In this document: positions 1 through 6,855 of the stretch, piece after piece
How the letters are laid out: each line of letters opens with the position of its first letter
Numbering within the stretch: position 1 is the stretch's first letter
NCBI GenBank assembly: GCA_016234985.1
Contig: JACRNK010000106.1
Location: 1-7,589, forward strand
DNA: 7,589 nucleotides
Source of the DNA: Deltaproteobacteria bacterium
GTDB lineage: Bacteria > Desulfobacterota > GWC2-55-46 > UBA9637
Direction: 5' to 3'
Position numbers and translations under genes: made by a program
The notes under the pieces: generated by a model
The model's database searches: none
Seen by the model: only the letters and a program-made list of their open reading frames with translations
Told to the model about the DNA's origin: nothing

Positions 1-837
1 CAGGGCGCGATAAACGCAGGTGGCTATGTCATCACGCCAAGCGGACAAACATCCGGCAACTACACCATTACCTATGCCAACGGCACACTGACCGTGAATC
101 CTGCGGCATTGACCGTAACAGCGCAGACCAACACCAAGACCTACGACGGTCTTACCGGCGCGGCGGCTGCGCCGGTGGTTACAGGCACGATATACGGCGC
201 AGACACAGCAGGCTTCAGCGAGACCTACGACAACCAGAACGCAGGCACAGGCAAGACACTGACGGCGAGCGGAATAGTGAATGACGGCAACAGCGGCAAT
301 AACTACACCTACACATTCCTAACCGACACAACCGGTGTAATCAACACTGCGGCATTGACCGTAACGGCAAACGCGGACAGCAAGACATACAACGGCTTGG
401 CATACAGCGGCGGCAACGGCGTAACATACACCGGCCTTGTCAACAGCGAAACATCCTCCGTGCTTGGCGGAACGCTTGCCTACGGCGGCACATCGCAAGG
501 CGCAACAAACGCAGGCAGCTATGTCATCACACCGGGCGGACAGACATCCGGCAACTATACAATCACATTCGTTAACGGCGTTCTGACCATAAATCCCACT
601 GCCGCGCCCACAACCACGGCAAGCTATACCAATGTGATACAGGAAGGGTTGGGAAGCCTTGCCGCAGGAGGCCAAATCAACTATTATGAATCCGCATTTG
701 GAACAGTGTCTGCCTTTGCCGATTCTTCGGTCTTTGGCTTTACGGCAGGCGGCCTCCAGCCGTTGATAACCTACTACCCGGTGTATAATGCCAACCGTCA
801 ATGCCAGCTTGTTGACAATGTGATTATGTGCAATTAA
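1..837 (+). CDS. C-terminal part of a large MBG/YDG-repeat secreted adhesin (5' end outside the window)
   Basis: The frame is open from base 1 to the TAA at 835-837, giving 278 residues of a longer protein; an internal ATG at 94 is not a real start. The sequence is low in charge and rich in G, T, N, A and Y. It holds the end of one MBG-type repeat (ending around NGTLTVNP), then a YDG-type module (KTYDGLTGAA at about nt 136-165, ending TGVINTAALTVTA), then another MBG-type module (KTYNGLAYSGG to NGVLTINP, nt 382-597). The last 80 residues are a non-repeat tail ending CQLVDNVIMCN. Such modules are typical of filamentous-haemagglutinin-like, two-partner-secreted exoproteins that cross the outer membrane and stay on the cell surface. 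The paired C-terminal cysteines fit a tethering loop. The ligand and the secretion partner cannot be seen here. Repeat class is confident; the secretion route is inferred. Confidence 0.8.
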   Translation, partial: QGAINAGGYVITPSGQTSGNYTITYANGTLTVNPAALTVTAQTNTKTYDGLTGAAAAPVVTGTIYGADTAGFSETYDNQNAGTGKTLTASGIVNDGNSGNNYTYTFLTDTTGVINTAALTVTANADSKTYNGLAYSGGNGVTYTGLVNSETSSVLGGTLAYGGTSQGATNAGSYVITPGGQTSGNYTITFVNGVLTINPTAAPTTTASYTNVIQEGLGSLAAGGQINYYESAFGTVSAFADSSVFGFTAGGLQPLITYYPVYNANRQCQLVDNVIMCN

Positions 838-850
838 TCGTAGGGGTGAG

Positions 851-897
851 CCGCTTCTCGTTCCCAAGCTCCAGCTTGGGAACAAGCATTAAAGCGG
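851..897. repeat. REP-like palindrome downstream of the adhesin
   Basis: GTTCCCAAGCT (860-870) and AGCTTGGGAAC (873-883) form a perfect 11-bp stem around a CC loop. A weaker outer pair, CCGCTT (851-856) with AAGCGG (892-897), extends it. No T-run follows, so it does not look like the terminator; a separate and better terminator lies 26 bp further on. Palindromes of this kind are commonly dispersed extragenic repeats, but other copies cannot be checked in this window. Confidence 0.6.
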
Positions 898-922
898 AGT
901 AAAGTTTATAAGGCTTCCTCCG

Positions 923-959
923 AAAAGAACCCCGTCAGCGATGGCGGGGTTCTTTTTTT
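923..959 (+). terminator. Rho-independent terminator of the adhesin gene
   Basis: AAAAGAACCCCG (923-934) pairs perfectly with CGGGGTTCTTTT (945-956), giving a 12-bp stem with a 10-nt loop, and the T-run continues to 959. It lies 86 bp after the adhesin stop codon and upstream of the next promoter, so it most likely ends the adhesin transcript. Confidence 0.9.
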
Positions 960-977
960 GTTGCCAATATTTTAAAT

Positions 978-1080
978 GGTTGACCCCGTTAGAGTCTGCT
1001 ACAAAATGAATATCTACTATGACTATGCTATCAACCCTTAAGCAAGGAGACTTCTAAGGAGACTTCTAACGGGGTTGACC
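978..1080. mobile_element. Candidate short MITE-like element with terminal inverted repeats
   Basis: The 8-bp sequence GGTTGACC occurs in direct orientation at 978-985 and 1073-1080. Just inside these copies lie CCGTTAGAGTCT (986-997) and AGACTTCTAACGG (1060-1072), which are inverted copies of each other except for one extra base. This has the form of an 87-bp non-coding element with 12-13-bp inverted ends and an 8-bp target duplication. The right part also contains a tandem duplication of AAGGAGACTTCT (1044-1055 and 1056-1067). No coding sequence is present. It could instead be an imperfect REP-type palindrome whose flanks match by chance. Confidence 0.4.
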
Positions 1081-1104
1081 TCATATATCCATATATTTTA
1101 TAAT
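1075..1104 (+). promoter_or_regulatory. Sigma-70 promoter of the cstA-like gene
   Basis: TTGACC (1075-1080) and a perfect TATAAT (1099-1104) are separated by 18 bp. The predicted start near 1111 lies about 11 nt before the ATG at 1122. The -35 box coincides with the right flank of the possible insertion element at 978-1080. There is only a weak Shine-Dalgarno sequence (CGGA, about 1114-1117) before the start codon. Confidence 0.65.
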
Positions 1105-1121
1105 ATCGGCATACGGAATTT

Positions 1122-3051
1122 ATGAAACCATCCACCCTCATCCTAATCATCCTTGCCGCAATCGGCGCATTTGCCCTTGCGGTTGTTGCTCAAATCATAA
1201 ATCCAGCCGAGCATGTCAATGCCCTCTGGTTTGTAGTTGCGGCTGCCTGCTTTTTTGTCATCTCGTATCGTCTCTACGGCGCATTTATCACAGCAAAGGT
1301 TTTGAGCATTGATGATAGAAGAATAACGCCGTGCATGAGAATGGCGGTATCACCCTACACACAAGTGGGTTCTGTTCGGACATCATTTCGCAGCTATTGC
1401 AGGCGCAGGGCCGCTTATCGGGCCAGTGCTTGCGGCGCAGTTCGGCTATCTCCCCGGGTTTCTCTGGATACTCATCGGCGCTGCGCTTGGAGGCGCGGTT
1501 CACGATACGGTAATACTCGCAGCGTCAGTAAGACGAAACGGCCGCTCTCTTGCCCAGATCGCCAAAGATGAGATAGGGCCTGTTGCAGGCATAGCAGCAG
1601 CGCTTGCCATTCTGTTTATCATCATCGTTGCCCTGGCAGGTCTCGGCCTTGCAGTAGTCAATGCCCTTGCGCACAGCGCATGGGGGACATTCACCATCGC
1701 AGCAACCATACCCATAGCCCTTTTCATGGGCATATATCTCTACAGATTGAGACCCGGCAAAGTGGGAGAGGTAAGCGTCATCGGCGTTATATCGCTCATC
1801 CTTGCCGTGATTATGGGAAGATATATCCCCGGCTCCGCTCTTGAATCATATTTTAATTTCGACAGAAACACGCTTGTGTGGCTCATAGCGATTTACGGTT
1901 TTGTGGCCTCTGTTCTCCCTGTCTGGCTGCTCCTTGCCCCGCGTGATTATCTTTCAACCTACATGAAAATAGGCACAGTCGTTCTGCTTGCGCTCGGCGT
2001 GCTCATCCTTGCGCCGGATGTTCAGATGCCTGCAATAACAAAATTTGTTAATGGCGGCGGCCCGATAATCCCTGGAACCGTTTTTCCGTTTATGTTCATC
2101 ACCATTGCGTGCGGCGCGGTGTCGGGATTTCATTCGCTCATCTCATCAGGCACAACGCCCAAGATGATCCAGAGCGAATCCGAGATACGGATGATAGGTT
2201 TCGGCGCAATGCTTACCGAAGGCTTTGTAGCGGTCATTGCGGTCATCGCTGCAACGATTCTCATGCCGGGCGACTACTTTGCCATCAATACGAAATTATC
2301 ATTTGAACAATTAGCGCAGCTCGGATTTCCGGTGAGCAGGATTCAGGAACTTTCTTCTATGGTCGGCGTGGATGTGGCGAGCAGACCGGGCGGAGCAGTT
2401 TCTCTGGCCGTGGGCATGGCCTCAATATTTTCAAGCCTTCCGGGCATGAAAGGGCTTATGCCCTACTGGTATAATTTTGCGCTCATGTTCGAGGCGCTTT
2501 TTATCCTCACCACGGTTGACGCAGGCACGCGCGTTGCAAGGTTCATCTTGCAGGAGCTCGGCGGATACGCATATAAACCGCTGGCAAAAACCAACTGGAT
2601 GCCGGGCGCAATTTTCACCAGCCTTATGGTTGTCGGCGCATGGGCATATCTCATCTCTTCGGGAAGCGTCTCAACTATCTGGCCGATGTTCGGCGTGGCC
2701 AATCAACTGCTTGCAGCCCTTGCCTTCTGTGTAGGCACCACGGTCATTATAAAAATGGGAAGGCTCAAATATGTATGGGTAACATTGCTCCCCATGCTCT
2801 TTATGTTCATCACAACGTTCACTGCTGCGTGGAAACTCTTTTGGATATTCTCGGACAAGGCAGGAAAGGCCGCAACCCCGGCCGATGTCTTCACCTTCCA
2901 ATTGGACGCTGCGCTGGTTGCCATGATGGCCGCGCTTGCACTCGTCACAGTTGCGGATTCAGTTTACAAGTGGCACGGCTACCTCATGGGCAAACGGGAA
3001 GTTGTTAGCAGTGAAGTTGTGGAGTGGGCGGAGGACATGGAGGTTAGGTAG
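1122..3051 (+). pseudogene. cstA: CstA-family carbon starvation transporter, reading frame broken near 1330-1348
   Basis: This is a multi-pass inner-membrane protein of the CstA/BtsT family, whose characterised members take up pyruvate or peptides. The N-terminal part, from ATG 1122, is in frame 3: two membrane helices and the family's stretch up to DDRRITP (ending about 1331). The family sequence resumes in frame 1 at YHPTHKWVLFGHHF (from 1348) and runs to TAG at 3049-3051. It includes FGHHFAAIAGAGPLIGP, LLAPRDYLSTYMKIG, ITIACGAVSGFHSLISSGT, DAGTRVARFILQE and WPMFGVANQLLAALA. Between them a short HENGG in frame 2 (about 1334-1348) also fits the family, so two small deletions are likelier than one insertion. 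The joined length of about 643 residues is a little under E. coli CstA. Either the gene is disabled or the read sequence has errors. A downstream GTG (1426) would omit the FGHH region and both first helices. Confidence 0.8.
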
Positions 3052-3060
3052 TATTTGGCC

Positions 3061-3108
3061 TTGACAAAACTATACCATGGTACTATGATATCATTAAATC
3101 AACGGAGG
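3061..3108 (+). promoter_or_regulatory. vapBC promoter with two operator-like palindromes and a Shine-Dalgarno sequence
   Basis: TTGACA (3061-3066) and TATGAT (3084-3089) are 17 bp apart, a near-consensus sigma-70 promoter. Two perfect 10-bp palindromes overlap it: TACCATGGTA (3073-3082) in the spacer and ATGATATCAT (3085-3094) across the -10 box. Toxin-antitoxin operons of this class are generally repressed by the antitoxin binding such palindromes, so both are candidate operators. GGAGG (3104-3108) lies 8 bp before the vapB ATG. Confidence 0.75.
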
Positions 3109-3116
3109 GATTAACC

Positions 3117-3368
3117 ATGTCCACAAATATCGCAACAAATGTCAGGCTTCCTGAAGAAATCCTGAAAGAGCTCAAATATAAGGCTATAGAGGAAAAGAAG
3201 AGCGTAAACCGGCTTATACGGGATGCAATAGAGATGTTCCTCAGCTCCAATATTTTACCCGCAAAATATGCAAAAGACCCTTTTGAAAATATTATCGGGG
3301 CTGCAAGGTCGGGCATAAAAGACGGTTCAACAAAGCACGACCACTACCTATACGGAAAAGAGAAATGA
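3117..3368 (+). CDS. VapB-like ribbon-helix-helix antitoxin
   Basis: This 83-residue protein should neutralise the PIN toxin encoded next to it and repress their shared promoter. Residues about 6-42 (ATNVRLPEEILKELKYKAIE followed by KSVNRLIRDAIEMFL) have the pattern of a ribbon-helix-helix DNA-binding domain: a short beta strand followed by two amphipathic helices. The C-terminal part (about 50-83, ending HDHYLYGKEK) is charged and resembles toxin-wrapping tails of antitoxins whose partner is a PIN protein. The start at 3117 is supported by GGAGG 8 bp upstream. The gene overlaps vapC by 4 bp (ATGA at 3365-3368), which indicates translational coupling. I leave the symbol empty because several antitoxin subfamilies share this architecture. 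Confidence 0.82.
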   Translation: MSTNIATNVRLPEEILKELKYKAIEEKKSVNRLIRDAIEMFLSSNILPAKYAKDPFENIIGAARSGIKDGSTKHDHYLYGKEK

Positions 3369-3778
3369 AGATATTTGTGGATACCGGCGCCTTTATAGCG
3401 CTTACAGACGCGGATGACAAAAATCATAAGGATGCCAAAACTTTCTATAAAGATGCAGCGGAGAAAGGCGCAAGATTTATCACCTCCAATTTTGTTGTCT
3501 GCGAGACAATAAACTACCTACGGGCAAAGGTGTCGCACAATGTATCGGTTATTTTCAGAGAAAATCTGAAAAAAAGCGGCATTATTGAAATAAGCACAGT
3601 TAGCCCATTCGTAGAAGATATGGCCTTTCACATCTTCAAGCAATATGCCGATAAAGACTTCAGTTTCACAGACTGCACCAGCTTCTCCATTATGAAACAC
3701 CTCAAATTAAACAAGGCATTTGCCTTTGATAAACACTTTGAACAATACGGCAGTTTCACAAAATTGCCTGTTGATTAA
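3365..3778 (+). CDS. vapC: PIN-domain ribonuclease toxin, VapC type
   Basis: This 137-residue single PIN domain is expected to be a Mg-dependent endoribonuclease that blocks translation when not held by its antitoxin; the RNA target cannot be predicted. The acidic active-site residues are in place: D6 in KIFVDTGAF, E47 in VVCETINYL, D103 in FSFTDCTSF, and D122 in AFAFDKHF as the fourth acidic position. Length is normal for the family. Its ATG overlaps the vapB stop codon. The 3' end overlaps the convergent acpS gene by 23 bp, so no terminator is visible between them. The pair is likely self-contained and mobile in evolution, with no functional link to cstA or pdxJ. Confidence 0.9.
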   Translation: MKIFVDTGAFIALTDADDKNHKDAKTFYKDAAEKGARFITSNFVVCETINYLRAKVSHNVSVIFRENLKKSGIIEISTVSPFVEDMAFHIFKQYADKDFSFTDCTSFSIMKHLKLNKAFAFDKHFEQYGSFTKLPVD

Positions 3779-4136
3779 CACCTTCAGCGGCCTCCCTTTC
3801 AGTTTCCAGTATTACTTGCGCAATGCAATATTCACCATCATGAGAAAGGGTCAAAGAGGTTCTGAGTTTGCAAGCTGAAATTTTAATGCATGGTTTGCCG
3901 TCGCTATTATTTGCCACCTCAATCTCGCTAAACTTTTTTCTTTCGCCAAGGGCTTTCAGAAAGGCCTCTTTTGCAGCAAAGCGCACTGCAAGGTGCTGTT
4001 CGGAAAATCTTCTTTTCTCGCAATAGAGCAACTCGTTTTGCGTAAAGATTCTGTTTTTAAATCTATTCCCCCATCGCTCCACTGCTTTTTTAAATTTTGG
4101 GATATGCACAATGTCTATGCCGATGCCGTAAATCAT
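3756..4136 (-). CDS. acpS: Holo-[acyl-carrier-protein] synthase
   Basis: AcpS transfers 4'-phosphopantetheine from coenzyme A to the conserved serine of apo-ACP in the cytosol, activating it for fatty acid synthesis. The 126-residue length is normal. The N-terminal MIYGIGIDIVHI carries the metal-binding Asp (D8), and VRFAAKEAFLKALG carries the catalytic-site Glu (E57). LTLSHDGEYCIAQVIL is the conserved last core strand region. The family core ends around residue 111; the last 15 or so residues (EREAAEGVNQQAIL) look like an added tail whose end and stop codon lie inside the 3' end of vapC. The start ATG overlaps the pdxJ stop (ATGA at 4133-4136). The pdxJ-acpS order is a widespread conserved arrangement. 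Confidence 0.93.
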   Translation of the reverse strand: MIYGIGIDIVHIPKFKKAVERWGNRFKNRIFTQNELLYCEKRRFSEQHLAVRFAAKEAFLKALGERKKFSEIEVANNSDGKPCIKISACKLRTSLTLSHDGEYCIAQVILETEREAAEGVNQQAIL

Positions 4137-4849
4137 CTCACCAATTCCTTCATCTCCCTGACCGCCCGTTCCATTCCTGCAAATACACTTCTCGCTATTA
4201 TGCTGAAACCGATGGCGAATTCTTCAATCTCTTTTATCTCCGCCGCTTTTTTTGCATTGTAATAATCAAGGCCGTGGCCTGCATGGACAGCCATGCCGAG
4301 TTTTGACGCAAGGAGGGCTGTGTTATATATCCGTTCAAGCTCTTTATCCCTATCAGTATTCCTGTCATTTGCCTCGCAATATTTTCCTGTGTGTATTTCT
4401 ATGCCGTTTGTATCTATCCTGTGGCTTGCCTTTACCTGCTCCGGTTCCGGGTCAATAAACAGATTTACTCTGATGCCGGCGTCTTTAAATGTTGCAATAA
4501 TTTTTTTAAGAGGGTCTTTGTGCGCCCGGACATCCAGACCGCCCTCTGTTGTAAGCTCCTGCCTCTTTTCAGGGACAAGCGTAACCATGTCAGGCTTTAA
4601 TTCCAGTGCTATCTTCAGCATCTCCTGCGTTGCAGCCATTTCAAGATTAAGTTTTGTCTTAACAGTTTTTCTTAAAATGATTGCATCCCTATCCTGAATA
4701 TGCCTGCGGTCTTCGCGCAGGTGAATGGTGATGCCGTCTGCGCCGCCCAGTTCTGCCAGGCTTGCTGCGGTTACAGGGTCTGGTTCTTTGGCGGCCCTTG
4801 CCTGTCTTATTGTTGCAACATGATCTACATTTACCGATAATCTTGCCAT
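4133..4849 (-). CDS. pdxJ: Pyridoxine 5'-phosphate synthase
   Basis: PdxJ condenses 1-deoxy-D-xylulose 5-phosphate with 3-amino-2-oxopropyl phosphate to form pyridoxine 5'-phosphate, the last ring-forming step of the DXP-dependent vitamin B6 pathway. The 238-residue TIM barrel is full length. Visible family motifs are LSVNVDHVATIRQAR at the N terminus, GITIHLREDRRHI (H43, R45, H50), LNLEMA with catalytic E70, the phosphate-binding stretch GIEIHTGKY, and HAGHGLDYYN with H192. The start is supported by GGAGAG 8 nt upstream of the ATG. It is first in a two-gene minus-strand operon with acpS, joined by a 4-bp overlap. A strong sigma-70 promoter lies about 50 bp upstream. Its presence indicates B6 synthesis by the pdxA/pdxJ route rather than pdxS/pdxT. 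Confidence 0.96.
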   Translation of the reverse strand: MARLSVNVDHVATIRQARAAKEPDPVTAASLAELGGADGITIHLREDRRHIQDRDAIILRKTVKTKLNLEMAATQEMLKIALELKPDMVTLVPEKRQELTTEGGLDVRAHKDPLKKIIATFKDAGIRVNLFIDPEPEQVKASHRIDTNGIEIHTGKYCEANDRNTDRDKELERIYNTALLASKLGMAVHAGHGLDYYNAKKAAEIKEIEEFAIGFSIIARSVFAGMERAVREMKELVR

Positions 4850-4899
4850 AGTCGGTTCTCTCCATTTTAAAAGGTTCTTTCATAAAAAAGTTGAAGCCA

Positions 4900-4928
4900 A
4901 TTATATAAGGGGCAAACAAAGTAGTCAA
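4900..4928 (-). promoter_or_regulatory. Sigma-70 promoter of pdxJ-acpS
   Basis: On the minus strand, TTGACT (4923-4928) and a perfect TATAAT (4900-4905) are separated by exactly 17 bp. Transcription would start near 4893, giving a leader of about 43 nt before the pdxJ ATG at 4849. Confidence 0.8.
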
Positions 4929-5020
4929 CGACACAGTCAAATATTATCACAGAACCGATAAACATTCCAAATTTTAAAATTGGCAAGCATTCTCGCATGG
5001 CATACGGCTACAGAAGCATT

Positions 5021-5067
5021 ACCTGTTCAAAAGGACAGGTTGACAACTAAAATAAGTCTGCTATGGT
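5021..5067 (+). promoter_or_regulatory. Sigma-70 promoter of the 5080-6656 operon with an adjoining inverted repeat
   Basis: TTGACA (5040-5045) and TATGGT (5062-5067) are 16 bp apart. Immediately upstream, ACCTGTTC (5021-5028) and GGACAGGT (5033-5040) form an inverted repeat around AAAA with one T-G mismatch, and its last base is the first base of the -35 box. This is a plausible operator. The predicted start near 5074 is only about 6 nt from the ATG at 5080. Confidence 0.55.
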
Positions 5068-5079
5068 TTATTAAATATT

Positions 5080-5661
5080 ATGCGAAGACTTATATACATA
5101 CCGATTATACATGGCGAGATAGACATGGGCTCTCTATCAGACAGGCTCAAAGAGGAGTATATCGCAAAATTCGGCGAGGATAAATGGAAGGAATATCTGA
5201 ATGTTGCAGACGAACTCTGGAATGAAATAGGGAGGAGATTAGAGAGATTAAATCTGGATTATAAAAAGGTGAAGTTGTTTCAGGATGGTTTGCCCAAGAG
5301 CGGCAAGGAAATGGACATAGTCAGGGAACTGGCTGAAAAAGGGAGCGCTAATTATAAGCTCCTTCTTAACTTAATAGAAAAGGGGGCGCAGATTATAGGA
5401 ACAGAAGACCCGCAGCTCCTCATCAAGGAATATAATCATGTAAAGGATATAGTAAAAGAGACAAGCATAGAAGACGGCAAAGAGAGATTGGAAAAGTATA
5501 GAGAGATAGGCTCTCTGCTTCTCTCGGAGCGGGACGGCTATATAGGCAGAAGAATAAGCGAAAGCCTTGGACAAGGGGAGACAGGCATCCTTTTTATCGG
5601 CATTGCCCATAAGGTGGATAAAACATTGCCGGAGGATATAAAGGTGGAATATCTGACATGA
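5080..5661 (+). CDS. Conserved-looking protein of unknown function with a C-terminal GxxH motif
   Basis: I do not recognise a named family for this 193-residue cytosolic-looking protein. It has no signal peptide or membrane helix. It begins with a hydrophobic strand ending in histidine (LIYIPIIHGEIDMG, H11), continues with charged, helix-rich sequence (about 20-150), and ends with RDGYIGRRISESL (151-163) and ILFIGIAHKVDKTLP, which contains G174-x-x-H177. Strand-then-GxxH near the end, preceded by an arginine-rich helix, resembles the TraB/Tiki/ChaN-EreA superfamily of putative hydrolases. The first histidine has PIIH rather than GxxH, so the link is weak. The in-frame stop at 5053 makes ATG 5080 the first possible start; no clear Shine-Dalgarno precedes it. 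An ATG at 5125 would remove H11. It is first in an operon with the sigma-54 activator, 14 bp apart. Confidence 0.7.
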   Translation: MRRLIYIPIIHGEIDMGSLSDRLKEEYIAKFGEDKWKEYLNVADELWNEIGRRLERLNLDYKKVKLFQDGLPKSGKEMDIVRELAEKGSANYKLLLNLIEKGAQIIGTEDPQLLIKEYNHVKDIVKETSIEDGKERLEKYREIGSLLLSERDGYIGRRISESLGQGETGILFIGIAHKVDKTLPEDIKVEYLT

Positions 5662-5675
5662 GGTGAGAATATACA

Positions 5676-6656
5676 ATGTCAATTGATGAAAGGGAGACCC
5701 TGTTTGAACTCATGGGCAGAAGCCATGCTGTAGAGTCTGTGGTTAAAAAGGTTGAGCAGGTGGCAAAGACAAATTATACGGTTCTTATAGAGGGAGAGAC
5801 AGGGACAGGCAAGGAATTGATTGCCAATGCCATCCACAAACAGAGCAAAAGGCATGATAAGCCGTTTATGGTTGTTGACTGCGGGGCAATTCCGGAGACC
5901 CTTATAGAAAGCGAACTCTTTGGCCATGAGAAGGGGGCATTTACAGGCGCTCATCAGAGGAAAGACGGTTATTTCTATCTTGCCAATCACGGCACTATCT
6001 TTCTTGATGAAATATCCAACCTCCCTCTGACCAGCCAATACAAATTCCTCCGCGCAATTGAAGAGAGAAGGATACATGCTGTAGGAAGCGAAATGCCAAT
6101 CCCTGTGGATGTCAGGATTATTGCGGCGTCTAATCTCCCGTTAGATAGAGAGATAACTGCCGGCAGGTTTAAAAATGACCTCTATCACCGCCTGAACGAG
6201 TTTTGTATAACACTGCCGCCCCTCCGTGAGAGAAAGGAAGATGTCATTTTTCTTGCAGAGAGATTTGTCAGGGAGACCGGCGTGGAATTAAAAAAGACAT
6301 CCTTGAAATTCTCTGATGAGGCAATGGAACGCCTTGTCAATTATCCATGGCCGGGAAATGTCAGGGAGTTGAGGAACACTATCAGAAGGGCTGCGCTTCT
6401 ATCAGATAATATCATCAGACCAGAACATCTATCTCTTAAAACAATGGCTTGCAGCATGGAAGATGCCCTTCCGTGTGATGCAGGCATATCAGCCCTATCC
6501 TTGAAAGATGTTTCCCGTAAAGCAACAGCAGAGGCAGAAAAAACGGTGATTCAGGATACGCTTAAAATAACAAAGGGGAATAAGAGCAAGGCGGCAAAAC
6601 TATTAAACATAGATTACAAGACCCTCCACTATAAAATTAAGAATTATCGGATTTAG
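5676..6656 (+). CDS. Sigma-54-dependent transcriptional activator without a sensor domain (PspF-like architecture)
   Basis: This 326-residue bacterial enhancer-binding protein should hydrolyse ATP to open sigma-54 RNA polymerase promoters. The AAA+ domain starts almost at residue 1: Walker A GETGTGKE (40-47), the sigma-54 contact loop GAFTGA (87-92), Walker B TIFLDE (107-112), the arginine-finger region RFKNDLYHR (164-172), and [10 protein letters not shown] (223-232). The C-terminal [24 protein letters not shown] (from 301) is a Fis-type helix-turn-helix. No receiver, GAF or PAS domain precedes the AAA+ core, as in PspF or HrpR/HrpS, so its activity must be set by expression level or by another protein. 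AGGTGAG lies 8 nt before the ATG, and the upstream gene ends 14 bp away. The next genes downstream are gas vesicle genes with a sigma-54 promoter, the likely target. Confidence 0.93.
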   Translation: MSIDERETLFELMGRSHAVESVVKKVEQVAKTNYTVLIEGETGTGKELIANAIHKQSKRHDKPFMVVDCGAIPETLIESELFGHEKGAFTGAHQRKDGYFYLANHGTIFLDEISNLPLTSQYKFLRAIEERRIHAVGSEMPIPVDVRIIAASNLPLDREITAGRFKNDLYHRLNEFCITLPPLRERKEDVIFLAERFVRETGVELKKTSLKFSDEAMERLVNYPWPGNVRELRNTIRRAALLSDNIIRPEHLSLKTMACSMEDALPCDAGISALSLKDVSRKATAEAEKTVIQDTLKITKGNKSKAAKLLNIDYKTLHYKIKNYRI

Positions 6657-6659
6657 GAT

Positions 6660-6772
6660 AAACGCATTAAATATTGAGACATTATACCGGTAGCCGCAAC
6701 CTTTAGGTTGCGTAAATACGCAGGCTAAAGCCTGCGCCTACCAAAACCGATGTAACATTACATAATGCGTTT
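6660..6772. repeat. Two-hairpin REP/MITE-like element with 10-bp inverted ends
   Basis: AAACGCATTA (6660-6669) and TAATGCGTTT (6763-6772) are perfect inverted copies. Nested inside, GGTAG (6689-6693) pairs with CTACC (6738-6742), enclosing two perfect hairpins: CGCAACC/GGTTGCG (6695-6701, 6706-6712, loop TTTA) and CGCAGGCT/AGCCTGCG (6719-6726, 6729-6736, loop AA). No T-run follows, so it is not an obvious intrinsic terminator, although it starts 4 bp after the activator's stop codon and may stabilise or end that transcript. No coding sequence is seen. Confidence 0.6.
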
Positions 6773-6797
6773 GTATTAGTTCCTTATAAGCAAGCAG

Positions 6798-6855
6798 GGT
6801 GGGCTGCGCCCACCGAAAAATATCGGCAATCCCTGAAATGGTGGGCATAGCCCAC
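6798..6855. repeat. Second REP-like pair of hairpins
   Basis: GGTGGGC/GCCCACC (6798-6804, 6808-6814, loop TGC) and GTGGGC/GCCCAC (6841-6846, 6850-6855, loop ATA) are two perfect stems with related sequence, 26 bp apart. The last bases of the second hairpin run straight into the 49-bp tandem repeat. Confidence 0.6.

Noticed and set aside
319..885. Minus-strand 188-codon open frame opposite the adhesin
   Set aside because: Cysteine- and alanine-rich shadow of the repetitive adhesin coding strand; no ribosome site and no family resemblance.
4689..4940. Minus-strand 83-codon open frame overlapping the pdxJ start
   Set aside because: Out of frame with pdxJ, rich in arginine and cysteine, and it spans the pdxJ promoter; a shadow frame.
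4980..5019. Possible sigma-54 promoter before the 5080 gene (TGGCAAGC...CTCGCA)
   Set aside because: The GG-to-GC spacing is 11 bp instead of 10 and the match is weak, while a better sigma-70 promoter lies closer to the gene.
6695..6736. Hairpins after the activator gene as an intrinsic terminator
   Set aside because: Neither stem is followed by a T-run; better described as a REP-like pair, though an effect on transcript ends is not excluded.
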